From Halieaceae bacterium (GTDB taxonomy: Bacteria; Pseudomonadota; Gammaproteobacteria; Pseudomonadales; Halieaceae), in contig DOVB01000109.1 in NCBI GenBank assembly GCA_003520285.1, positions 1 through 15,454 of the forward strand: a DNA stretch of 15,454 bases, written 5' to 3'. The position numbers and the translations under genes were made by a program. Under the pieces are notes generated by a model. It searched no databases and was not told where the DNA came from. It was given only the letters and a program-made list of their open reading frames with translations. This document shows, in pieces, positions 7,651 to 15,454 of this stretch; the first letter of the stretch is position 1, and the number at the start of each line of letters is the position of its first letter.

Positions 7651-8549
7651 CGAAGGCCAAAGTTAAGACCGCACTGGTGGCCATTGTGGGTAGGCCAAAT
7701 GTGGGGAAGTCGACCCTGTTGAACCATATTCTGGGACAGAAGTTAAGTATCACCTCGAGGAAGCCTCAAACAACTCGTCACACCTTGCTGGGTATCCGCA
7801 CCGAAGAGGACTACCAGCTTGTTTTTGTTGATACCCCCGGCATTCACTCGGCGCACAAAAAAGCACTCAATGAGTATATGAATCAGGCAGCCAATCAGGC
7901 GATGGTGGATACCGATATTATTTGTATGGTGGTCGATCGTACTCATTGGAATGCCGATGATGAGAGGGTCTTCACGCAGGTCAAAAAACACCCTGCGAAG
8001 CTGATTATTCTGGTCAACAAAATTGATTTGCTGAAAGATAAATCCCGTCTGCTCCCCTACATAGAATCGCTGGCACAGCGCGAGGGCGTCGCTGATATTA
8101 TTCCAATATCGGCTTTTACGGCCACTGATGTGAGCCGCTTGGTTGAAACTCTAGTAGCCGAGAGCCCCATCGGAGAAGCACTTTTCCCTGCGGATCAAAT
8201 TACGAATCGAAGCTCGCGTTTTCTGGCAGCAGAGATTGTCCGGGAAAAAATTACTCGGCAGCTCGGTGATGAGTTGCCTTACGCTGTCACGGTTGCAATA
8301 GAGTGTTTTGATGTTGGCGAGCGCTTCACCGAGATTCATGCGACTATTTATGTTGAGCGGAGTAGTCAAAAGCGCATCTTGATCGGCGATGCAGGTAGTC
8401 GGATGAAGTCCATTGGCACCGAGGCGAGACATGATATGGAGCGTTTATTTGATCATCGAGTCATTCTGAAGCTCTGGGTCAAGGTCAAAGAGAATTGGTC
8501 TGACGATGCTCGCGCGCTGAAAACACTCGGATTCACCGAGAACGAGTAG
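7647..8549 (+). CDS. era: GTPase Era, 30S ribosome maturation
   Basis: Era is an essential GTPase with a KH RNA-binding domain that binds the 3' end of 16S rRNA and assists 30S maturation. G-motifs: GRPNVGKS (15-22), the switch region QTTRHTLLGI, DTPG (62-65), NKID (124-127) and SAF (155-157). The KH domain lies at about 205-285 and includes QKRILIGDAGSRMKSIGTEA. The length of 300 matches E. coli Era (301). The GTG start overlaps the rnc stop as GTGA, the same four-base coupling seen between lepB and rnc. The rnc-era-recO order is conserved in many proteobacteria and links rRNA processing with ribosome assembly. Confidence 0.97.
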   Translation: MTKAKVKTALVAIVGRPNVGKSTLLNHILGQKLSITSRKPQTTRHTLLGIRTEEDYQLVFVDTPGIHSAHKKALNEYMNQAANQAMVDTDIICMVVDRTHWNADDERVFTQVKKHPAKLIILVNKIDLLKDKSRLLPYIESLAQREGVADIIPISAFTATDVSRLVETLVAESPIGEALFPADQITNRSSRFLAAEIVREKITRQLGDELPYAVTVAIECFDVGERFTEIHATIYVERSSQKRILIGDAGSRMKSIGTEARHDMERLFDHRVILKLWVKVKENWSDDARALKTLGFTENE

Positions 8550-8551
8550 AC

Positions 8552-9265
8552 ATGTCGCAGTCGCAACAGCAGCCGGCCTATGTGTTACGCAAACGCGCTT
8601 ACCGAGAGACCAGCGAGCTAGTTGATCTGATGACGCCCAATTTAGGTAAGCTGTCATGTGTGGTGAACGGTGCGAAGCGGAAGCGCTCGGGTGGTTCGTA
8701 TACCCAGCGTTTACAGCTTTTTCAACCACTCGTCGTCCGTTTTCAGGGACGCTCCGAGCTGAAAACATTGATCGATGTCGAGGACGTTGGGCCATTAACC
8801 CCTCTGGTCGGCGAGGCTTTTTTTGGCGCCTGTTATGCCAATGAACTCTTGCTTAGGGTGCTTCAGCCCACTGACCTGTGCCTGGAGCTTTTTGCCGCAT
8901 ATGGCGAGCTCTTGCGCCAGCTGGCCCAACCTGAGATGCTCCGTTTGGCGTTGCGGAGGTTTGAATGGCAAGTTGTCTGCCATCTTGGAGCTGATCTTGA
9001 TTTGAGCATTGATGCCATCAGTGGCCGACCCTTAGAGGCGACGCAACGCTATGAATTTATCCCGGGTAGAGGGTGGCGTGGTGTTGGTGCCGAGGGGCGA
9101 GAGAGTGTGTCTGGCGACTGGGCCTTGGCGTTTTCGAATCAAGAGCCAAACGCATGGGAAAGTCCACAGGCGCGGCAGATACTGGCATTGCTGCTTCTGC
9201 CTTACGTTGGCGAGGCACCTTTCAAAAGCCGAGATTTTTGGGTTCAGAGCGCGAGTAAGGGTTGA
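8552..9265 (+). CDS. recO: DNA repair protein RecO
   Basis: RecO anneals DNA strands and, with RecR, loads RecA onto SSB-coated single strands in the RecF pathway. An N-terminal OB-fold covers about residues 1-80, with YVLRKRAYRETSELVDLMTP and LGKLSCVVNGAKRKRS. The helical domain contains YANELLLRVL (95-104) and LRRFEWQVVCHLG (134-146), and the protein ends with FKSRDFW (224-230), all family hallmarks. No CxxC zinc motif is visible, as in many proteobacterial members. The length of 237 is typical. The ATG lies two bases after the era stop, with only a weak ribosome site, so translation probably depends on era. The usual downstream neighbour pdxJ is absent; acpS follows directly. Confidence 0.93.
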   Translation: MSQSQQQPAYVLRKRAYRETSELVDLMTPNLGKLSCVVNGAKRKRSGGSYTQRLQLFQPLVVRFQGRSELKTLIDVEDVGPLTPLVGEAFFGACYANELLLRVLQPTDLCLELFAAYGELLRQLAQPEMLRLALRRFEWQVVCHLGADLDLSIDAISGRPLEATQRYEFIPGRGWRGVGAEGRESVSGDWALAFSNQEPNAWESPQARQILALLLLPYVGEAPFKSRDFWVQSASKG

Positions 9266-9269
9266 TTGA

Positions 9270-9644
9270 GTGATTATTGGGCTGGGAACAGATCTGGTAG
9301 AAATAGCTCGAATCGATCGTGTGTATCAGCGGCACGGTGAACGGTTTGCGCGGCGTATTTTGACCCCAACAGAGTATCTGCAGTTTACCGATCGACAGTA
9401 CTGCGTCGCGTATTTAGCCAAAAGATTTGCCGCCAAAGAGGCGATTGTAAAGGCCTTGGGCACAGGATTCCGGGGGTTGATGCAGTGGCAAAATATAGAA
9501 GTGCTGGCAGATCGACTCGGTAAACCGGTCGCCTATTTGTTGAATGGTGCGGCGGAGCAGTTAGAGCAGCAGAGCACGATCAGTATTACGATCAGTGACG
9601 AGCGGCAGTATGCCCTGGCATTTGCGCTTTATCACCGAGTCTAA
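9270..9644 (+). CDS. acpS: Holo-[acyl-carrier-protein] synthase
   Basis: AcpS transfers the 4'-phosphopantetheine arm of coenzyme A to a serine of acyl carrier protein, activating it for fatty-acid synthesis. The N-terminal motif GTDLVEIARI gives the magnesium ligand D8, and KRFAAKEAIVKALGTG (51-66) gives the second acidic ligand E57 and the CoA-binding lysine region. The C-terminal strand SITISDERQYALAFAL matches the conserved end of the family. The length of 124 is normal. The GTG start is supported by AAGGG at 9257-9261, eight bases upstream, and sits four bases after recO. In many relatives pdxJ separates recO from acpS. Confidence 0.94.
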   Translation: MIIGLGTDLVEIARIDRVYQRHGERFARRILTPTEYLQFTDRQYCVAYLAKRFAAKEAIVKALGTGFRGLMQWQNIEVLADRLGKPVAYLLNGAAEQLEQQSTISITISDERQYALAFALYHRV

Positions 9645-9673
9645 GTCAATTTTCGACAGCTGGAGGAAAGACG

Positions 9674-10567
9674 GTGCCAATCTATCCGACTATAGAGTCC
9701 TGTATTGGGGAGACCCCCTTAATTCGTCTGCAGCGATTGCCGGGCAACACCACCAATACTCTGCTGGCAAAATTGGAAGGCAATAATCCTGCCGGTTCGG
9801 TCAAAGATAGACCCGCCATGAACATGATTACTGCCGCCGAGGAGCGCGGTGATATTCAGCCGGGCGATGTGCTGATCGAGGCTACCAGTGGCAATACCGG
9901 TATCGCTCTGGCGATGGCAGCGGCCATTAAGGGGTATCGATTAAAGTTGATAATGCCCTCTCATATGAGCAGTGAACGAAAACTGGCGATGGCGGCCTAC
10001 GGTGCTGAATTAATTGAGGTGAGCCAAGCAGAGGGAATGGAGGGCGCAAGAGATCTAGCACTCCGGCTGCAGTCTGAAGGTGTTGGCAAGGTGCTTGATC
10101 AATTTGGCAACCCCGACAACCCAGCAGCGCATTTTAAGGGAACTGGGCCTGAGATTTGGCGTCAAACCAATGGCGAGGTAACACACTTTGTTGCTTCTAT
10201 GGGCACTACAGGGACCATTATGGGCTGCTCTCGATTCTTTAAATCAGTCAATCCCGATATTCAAATTGTTGGTCTGCAGCCGGCTGATGGGGCCAGTATT
10301 CCTGGCATTCGACGTTGGCCAGAGGCTTATCTACCCTCGATTTACAAGCCTGATACCGTTGATGTGATTTACGACATTGATCAGACCGAGGCGGAAGAGA
10401 CGATGCGCCGCATGGCAAAAGAGGAAGGTATTTTCTGTGGTGTCAGCTCGGGTGGCGTGATGGCGGGTGCATTGCGTCTGAGTCGTCAAGTGAGCAATGC
10501 GACTATCGTCGCTATCGTCTGTGATCGTGGCGATCGATATTTATCGACCGGTGTGTTTGATGGGTAG
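9674..10567 (+). CDS. cysM: Cysteine synthase B (O-acetylserine sulfhydrylase B)
   Basis: CysM is a pyridoxal-phosphate enzyme that makes cysteine from O-acetylserine and sulfide, or S-sulfocysteine from thiosulfate. The cofactor lysine is K44 in NPAGSVKDRPA. The substrate loop TSGNTG is at 71-76, the phosphate-binding loop GTTGT at 177-181 and the pyridine-nitrogen serine within GVSSGG at 256-261. LEGNNPAGS together with GASIPGIRRWP (206-216) is characteristic of CysM rather than CysK. The length of 297 is as expected. A very strong ribosome site, GGAGG at 9662-9666, lies seven bases before the GTG start. This is the largest gap (29 bases) within the lepA-mazG series. RlmD, a frequent neighbour between cysM and relA, is missing. 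Confidence 0.95.
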   Translation: MPIYPTIESCIGETPLIRLQRLPGNTTNTLLAKLEGNNPAGSVKDRPAMNMITAAEERGDIQPGDVLIEATSGNTGIALAMAAAIKGYRLKLIMPSHMSSERKLAMAAYGAELIEVSQAEGMEGARDLALRLQSEGVGKVLDQFGNPDNPAAHFKGTGPEIWRQTNGEVTHFVASMGTTGTIMGCSRFFKSVNPDIQIVGLQPADGASIPGIRRWPEAYLPSIYKPDTVDVIYDIDQTEAEETMRRMAKEEGIFCGVSSGGVMAGALRLSRQVSNATIVAIVCDRGDRYLSTGVFDG

Positions 10568-10572
10568 ACTCG

Positions 10573-12816
10573 GTGGTTAGGGTTCGCGATATCGCTACTG
10601 CGGAGCCAGGCTCGGCTGAGTTTTTCGCCGACTGGCTCGGTCGCGTTGGTGCAAGCTTCGGTGATTCTGAGTTAGCGACTATTACAGCGGCGGTTGAGCG
10701 TCTCAAAACTTTGCAAGAGCGTCCGAGGGTCGAGGCCGCCGATTGGGCATCAGACACGGATCTGGTCTCTGATAGTCTCGATATTGCCTCGATTCTTTTG
10801 GAGTTGAAAATTGATGCTGCGGGCCTGCTGGCTGGTTTGCTGTATCGCGCTGTGCGCGAGCAGAGGCTGAGTGTTGAAGCGGTGCGACGCGAATTTGGTG
10901 CGGTCACCTCAGAGCTGGTTGTTGGGGTGCTTAAAATGGCCGATGTCGGCGATATCAGCAATCTGACGGATACCTCGGTGCTCGGTCAAGCGCAGTCGGC
11001 CAACGATAATTTACGCCAAATGCTGGTCGCTATTGTCGATGACGTGCGCGTTGCGCTGATCAAGCTCGCCGAGCGCACGTGTGCTTTGCGCAAGGTGAAA
11101 GAGGATGCGCAAAGGCGAATCCGTATCGCGAAAGAGGCCGCGGGGCTTTATGTGCCGCTGGCCCATCGGCTCGGTATCGGCCAGTTGAAGTGGGAGCTCG
11201 AAGATCTCTCTTTTCGCTACGAGTCGCCCGGTGTATATCAGCGTATTGCGCGTCTGTTAGATGGCAAGAGAGTAGAGCGGGATCGCTACGTTGAGCGTGT
11301 ATCTCAGCAGGTATCGACAGCCCTGAATAAAGCTGGTGTTGATGCCCAAACTTCGGGTCGCGCGAAGCATATTTTTAGTATTTGGCGAAAAATGCAGCGC
11401 AAGGGGATCGGTTTTTCGCAAGTTCATGACGTGAGGGCAATCCGGATACTGGTACCCAATCCCACTGACTGCTATACCACTCTAGGCGTAATCCATGGTC
11501 TCTGGAAAACCATACCCAATGAGTTCGATGACTACATCGCTAATCCTAAGCCCAATGGCTATCGTTCATTGCATACAGCGGTAGTGGGGCCTGAGGGTAA
11601 AGTACTCGAAGTCCAAGTCAGAACCCATGAAATGCACGATGAGGCGGAATTAGGTGTTTGTGCACATTGGCGTTATAAGCAAAACGACAAACATCGAAAA
11701 CTCTCAGTGTATGACGAAAAGTTAGAGTGGCTCAGACACGCCTTAGCGCTGCAAGATGAGACGGGCGATCAGGATGCTTTTAAAGAAACCCTGCAGTTCG
11801 GGGCAGATTATGATCGGGTGTTTGTATTTACCCCGAAAGGCGACATTATTAATTTAATGCGAGGTGCGACTCCGATCGATTTTGCCTATCACGTGCACTC
11901 CGAAATTGGGCATCGATGTCGAGGCGCTCGAGTGAACGGTAGTCTTGTACCCCTGACAACACCCCTCGAAACTGGTGACAGAGTGCAAATCATAGTGGGA
12001 GACGAGGCCTCGCCCAAGCGGGATTGGTTGCGGCAAGGTGCGCGCTGGATGGTATCCAGTCGGGCCCGATCACAAGTCCTCAATTGGTTCAGACAGCGAA
12101 CCAGAGATGAGAATGTCGCCAGCGGTAGGGCCTTGTTAGATAAAGCCTTTAAGCGCTTGGCGATGACCGCTCTCGATTACACCAGATTAGCAAGTAAGGT
12201 TCAGTGTGCCAGTGTCGATGATCTTTATGCCGCGGTGGGTTCTGGCGAACTCTCAGCTCAAGGGGTCGTAGGCGTTGCTCAAACGATGATCGGACCGAGC
12301 TCAGCGGCGCGGCTGACCAGCTCGGTTCAGAAAGATCAGGGAACTCTTGATTCTCAGTTTGTAGGCTGGGCTGGTCACCGGGGTCGGATTCATCGTGCGG
12401 GCTGTTGTAATCCTCTAGAAACTGATCGAGTGGGTGGGTTTGTGACCCGCACACGAGGTGTATCGGTGCATCGTATCGACTGTCAACGCTGGCTTAAACT
12501 CGTTGAAATGGCGTCCGACCGCGTTGTGGAAATCCGTTGGGAGGCAGGACAAATTGCTGGTTTAGAGGTCACCATCGAGGTCCGCGCCTACGACCGTCGT
12601 GGGCTGTTGAGAGATGTCACCGACCAGTTGGGCGCAGAAGGTGCGAACCTGATTGCAGTCAATACGCAAACCGATCGACGAACCCAAATGGCGACTTTGA
12701 ATTTATTCTTAGAAGTGCCAAGTTTGGCAGTACTCGATATTGCGTTAGAACAAATACAGCGATTACCTAACGTGATTTCGGCGGAACGTATTCCACAGGA
12801 TATCAGCCATGTCTGA
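10573..12816 (+). CDS. relA: GTP pyrophosphokinase RelA, (p)ppGpp synthetase I
   Basis: RelA is the ribosome-associated stringent-response enzyme that makes (p)ppGpp when uncharged tRNA enters the A site. The N-terminal hydrolase-like domain (about 30-190) lacks the His-Asp metal motif; the expected place reads LLYRAVRE, so it should be synthetase-only. The synthetase domain (about 240-370) has SGRAKHIFSIWRKMQRKG and EFDDYIANPKPNGYRSLHTA, where E317-F-D-D320 is the monofunctional RelA form of that loop. A TGS domain lies at about 413-476, the zinc-finger region with AGCCNP and a conserved HRIDC at about 609-637, and the ACT domain at about 661-745. The length of 747 equals Pseudomonas RelA. 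The GTG start gives MVRVR, like Pseudomonas MVQVR. It lies five bases after cysM and overlaps mazG by eight. Confidence 0.96.
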   Translation: MVRVRDIATAEPGSAEFFADWLGRVGASFGDSELATITAAVERLKTLQERPRVEAADWASDTDLVSDSLDIASILLELKIDAAGLLAGLLYRAVREQRLSVEAVRREFGAVTSELVVGVLKMADVGDISNLTDTSVLGQAQSANDNLRQMLVAIVDDVRVALIKLAERTCALRKVKEDAQRRIRIAKEAAGLYVPLAHRLGIGQLKWELEDLSFRYESPGVYQRIARLLDGKRVERDRYVERVSQQVSTALNKAGVDAQTSGRAKHIFSIWRKMQRKGIGFSQVHDVRAIRILVPNPTDCYTTLGVIHGLWKTIPNEFDDYIANPKPNGYRSLHTAVVGPEGKVLEVQVRTHEMHDEAELGVCAHWRYKQNDKHRKLSVYDEKLEWLRHALALQDETGDQDAFKETLQFGADYDRVFVFTPKGDIINLMRGATPIDFAYHVHSEIGHRCRGARVNGSLVPLTTPLETGDRVQIIVGDEASPKRDWLRQGARWMVSSRARSQVLNWFRQRTRDENVASGRALLDKAFKRLAMTALDYTRLASKVQCASVDDLYAAVGSGELSAQGVVGVAQTMIGPSSAARLTSSVQKDQGTLDSQFVGWAGHRGRIHRAGCCNPLETDRVGGFVTRTRGVSVHRIDCQRWLKLVEMASDRVVEIRWEAGQIAGLEVTIEVRAYDRRGLLRDVTDQLGAEGANLIAVNTQTDRRTQMATLNLFLEVPSLAVLDIALEQIQRLPNVISAERIPQDISHV

Positions 12817-13654
12817 GTCATTTTATACCTGGGAGGATCTGCGCTATTTGATGACGCGACTGCGTGACCCAGAGACAGGCTGCCCGTGGGATCTGCAGCA
12901 AACGGCAGACAGCATTGTGCCGCACACGCTTGAAGAGGTTTACGAGCTTGTTGCAACCATCGAATCAGGTGACGTCGACGCCATGCGTGATGAGCTGGGT
13001 GATGTCTTATTTCAGGTTGTGTTTTATGCCCAGTTGGCGCAGGAACAAGCTCACTTTGATCTCAGTGAGGTGGTTCATGGGTTGGTATCGAAGCTGATCA
13101 GGCGCCACCCTCATGTCTTCACTGATGGTCACTTGAGGGCTGTTCAAAGGCACCATTTCGCTACTGAAGCGGTTATGGATCAATGGGAATCAATAAAGCA
13201 AGCTGAGCGGGAAACGAAATTACAAATGCATGTGCTCGACGATGTTCCGGTGAGTTTGCCGGCTCTCACGCGTGCTCAAAAATTGCAGAAACGAGCGAGT
13301 ACAATCGGTTTGGATTGGTCTGCGTTAGCGCCCGTGCTCAGTAGTCTAAAGCAGGAATTATGTGAGTTTGAAATGGCTCTGGACAGCCCCGAAAAACACG
13401 CCGATATAGCGCATGAGCTGGGTGATCTGATGTTCTGCTGTGTGAATCTAGCCCGACATCTGAAGCTCGACGCGGAACAAGTACAGCGAGCTGCCAATCA
13501 GCGATTCGAGGCGCGGGTCCGCGCCTATACTGCATTGGCTGAACAACAGGGATTGAGCCCAGTGGCGCTCACTGACGAGCAGCGCGATGCGCTCTGGTCG
13601 GCTGCGAAGCAGCAAGTACAGAGGCAGAGCGAGCATTCTCGCGGGCATAGTTGA
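12809..13654 (+). CDS. mazG: Nucleoside triphosphate pyrophosphohydrolase MazG
   Basis: MazG hydrolyses nucleoside triphosphates to monophosphates and pyrophosphate, cleaning non-canonical nucleotides; in E. coli it also lowers ppGpp levels. There are two MazG repeats. The first has CPWDLQQT, then HTLEEVYEL (E42, E43, E46) and DELGDVLFQVVFYAQLA (E62, D65). The second has KQELCEFEMA (E183, E186), HELGDLMFCCVNLARHL (E203, D206) and a closing ANQRFEARV. Between them lies the conserved RRHPHVF and WESIKQAE. Its 281 residues are slightly above E. coli MazG (263) through a polar tail. The ATG overlaps the relA stop as ATGTCTGA, so relA and mazG are probably translated together; their adjacency resembles the E. 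coli relA locus without mazEF. Confidence 0.95.
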   Translation: MSESFYTWEDLRYLMTRLRDPETGCPWDLQQTADSIVPHTLEEVYELVATIESGDVDAMRDELGDVLFQVVFYAQLAQEQAHFDLSEVVHGLVSKLIRRHPHVFTDGHLRAVQRHHFATEAVMDQWESIKQAERETKLQMHVLDDVPVSLPALTRAQKLQKRASTIGLDWSALAPVLSSLKQELCEFEMALDSPEKHADIAHELGDLMFCCVNLARHLKLDAEQVQRAANQRFEARVRAYTALAEQQGLSPVALTDEQRDALWSAAKQQVQRQSEHSRGHS

Positions 13655-14419
<765 letters not shown>

Positions 14420-14436
14420 CTAGCCGAGGATAGGGC

Positions 14437-15180
14437 GTGTTATCTGATCAGCAGCTGTTTCGCTTTAGTCGGCAGTTGCTGGTCCCGCAAGTCGATTTGA
14501 TCGGCCAACGAGCATTTCTCGATGCCAAAGTGCTGATCGTCGGTATGGGTGGGATCGGTAACCCTGTGGCGCTCTATTTGGCAAGCAGTGGGGTGGGCCA
14601 TTTGACCTTGGTCGATTACGATCAGGTCGAGCTGCACAATCTCCCGCGGCAGGTGCTGTTGACTGACGCTGATCTGGGGCGATCTAAAGTCACTGTGGTG
14701 GCAGAAAAATTAACCTTGCAGTGTCCGGACGTCGATATTCAAGCATGTGATGGTCGTATCGAAGATCTCATCGACACCTTGGGTCAATTCGATATTCTGG
14801 TGGATGCGACCGATTCAGTGACAGTAGCGCACTTCCTAAACCGTTACTCGGTACAACATCATGTTCCTCTGTTATACCTGTCTGCGATTGGCACAGAGGG
14901 GCGTTTGTTTATGGCCCGAGGGTGGCGTGATGATTCAGCCTGCTTGGGCTGTTGGCTACCGGAACTGAGTGATCAAAATGAAGGCTGTGAACGTCTCGGT
15001 GTATTGAGTCCCAGCGTTGGAACTATCGGGGTGTTAGGGGCAGTACAAGTGCTGCGCGCTGTGCTCGGGGATTATGGAACGGATCTGGTGTGCTTGGATA
15101 CCTGGTCTTTGAATCAAATCAGTGTTTCGGTAAGCTGTCTAGCAGACTGTCGTGTTTGCGGGCCGTCGGCCCCTGGTTAG
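14437..15180 (+). CDS. moeB: Molybdopterin-synthase adenylyltransferase MoeB (ThiF/HesA E1-like family)
   Basis: E1-like enzymes adenylate the C-terminal glycine of a small sulfur-carrier protein, MoaD for MoeB or ThiS for ThiF. The N-terminal helix [11 protein letters not shown] is followed by the nucleotide loop [19 protein letters not shown] (36-54), then [15 protein letters not shown] with R71 and Q72, K84, and VDATDS (122-127). Zinc cysteines are CLGC (169-172) and CRVC (238-241). C184, in [17 protein letters not shown], sits at the conserved cysteine position of the family. No rhodanese domain follows, and the length of 247 equals E. coli MoeB (249). The GTG start has CGAGGA six bases upstream. 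MoaC ten bases downstream favours MoeB over ThiF, but the sequence alone does not decide. Confidence 0.83.
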   Translation: MLSDQQLFRFSRQLLVPQVDLIGQRAFLDAKVLIVGMGGIGNPVALYLASSGVGHLTLVDYDQVELHNLPRQVLLTDADLGRSKVTVVAEKLTLQCPDVDIQACDGRIEDLIDTLGQFDILVDATDSVTVAHFLNRYSVQHHVPLLYLSAIGTEGRLFMARGWRDDSACLGCWLPELSDQNEGCERLGVLSPSVGTIGVLGAVQVLRAVLGDYGTDLVCLDTWSLNQISVSVSCLADCRVCGPSAPG

Positions 15181-15190
15181 GAGAAGCGGT

Positions 15191-15454
15191 ATGTCCGAGT
15201 TAACCCACCTCGATGCCTTTGGTCGTGCGACCATGGTCGATGTTGCTGGCAAGCAATCTTCACAGCGCAAAGCGGTTGCGCAAGCAGTATTGCGATTGCC
15301 CTCACGGGTAGAGCAAGCCCTGCGCGACTCGACTGTTCCGAAAGGGGATGTATTCGCTACTGCCCGCGTTGCGGGAATTCAGGCCGCCAAGAAATGCAGT
15401 GATCTCATACCCCTTTGTCATCCTCTTGCACTCAGTTCTGTCGGTGTCGACTTT
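15191..15454 (+). CDS. moaC: Cyclic pyranopterin monophosphate synthase MoaC, N-terminal part (cut by window edge)
   Basis: MoaC acts with MoaA in the first step of molybdenum-cofactor synthesis, converting the 3',8-cyclo-GTP intermediate to cyclic pyranopterin monophosphate. The first 88 codons are open to the window edge. Family motifs include MVDVAGK (15-21), [18 protein letters not shown] (51-68) and DLIPLCHPL (71-79), which are nearly invariant in MoaC; K51 and H77 match residues known to be functionally important. About half of the usual 160 residues are visible. The start ATG has AGGAG (15179-15183), overlapping the moeB stop, seven bases upstream, so the two genes are probably co-transcribed. 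Confidence 0.95.
   Translation, partial: MSELTHLDAFGRATMVDVAGKQSSQRKAVAQAVLRLPSRVEQALRDSTVPKGDVFATARVAGIQAAKKCSDLIPLCHPLALSSVGVDF

Noticed and set aside
10512..10961. 149-codon minus-strand frame across the cysM-relA junction
   Set aside because: Low-complexity Ser/Thr/Arg-rich translation produced by the opposite strand of two well-supported genes.

Overview
The window is a dense run of conserved bacterial housekeeping genes. It holds 18 protein genes, 16 complete and 2 cut by the window ends. I saw no RNA gene, mobile element, CRISPR array or phage gene. Gene order and protein character point to a gammaproteobacterium near the Pseudomonas/Cellvibrio/marine OM60-like lineages. The sigma-E, LepA, CysM and RelA proteins read like Pseudomonas-type orthologues, and the nadB / rpoE-rseA-rseB-rseC-mucD / lepA-lepB-rnc-era-recO order is typical of that group. 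The species assignment is inference.

Layout: bases 1-81 hold the start of nadB on the minus strand, and everything else is on the plus strand. A 192-bp divergent gap carries a strong extracytoplasmic-sigma-type promoter and a Fur-box-like palindrome. Next comes the envelope-stress cluster: rpoE (algU), rseA (mucA), rseB (mucB), rseC (mucC) and mucD. An 88-bp gap with a GC-rich stem-loop leads into nine closely packed genes, lepA, lepB, rnc, era, recO, acpS, cysM, relA and mazG, none separated by more than 29 bp. After a 114-bp gap come adk, a MoeB/ThiF-type E1-like gene and the start of moaC. No stretch above 300 bases lacks a gene.

How the genes work together: RseA holds the sigma factor at the inner membrane, RseB guards RseA in the periplasm, and RseC and the protease MucD modulate the response and clear damaged envelope proteins. 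The sigma factor probably transcribes its own operon. The second block combines translation and ribosome maturation (LepA, Era, RNase III), protein export (LepB), recombination repair (RecO), acyl-carrier-protein activation (AcpS), cysteine synthesis (CysM), the stringent-response alarmone synthase (RelA) and nucleotide-pool cleaning (MazG). The last block pairs adenylate kinase with two molybdenum-cofactor genes.

I found no convincing undescribed system. The points worth a second look are regulatory or architectural: the promoter and palindrome before rpoE, the hairpins before lepA and adk, a divergent RseB, the missing pdxJ and rlmD neighbours, and non-ATG starts in half of the genes.
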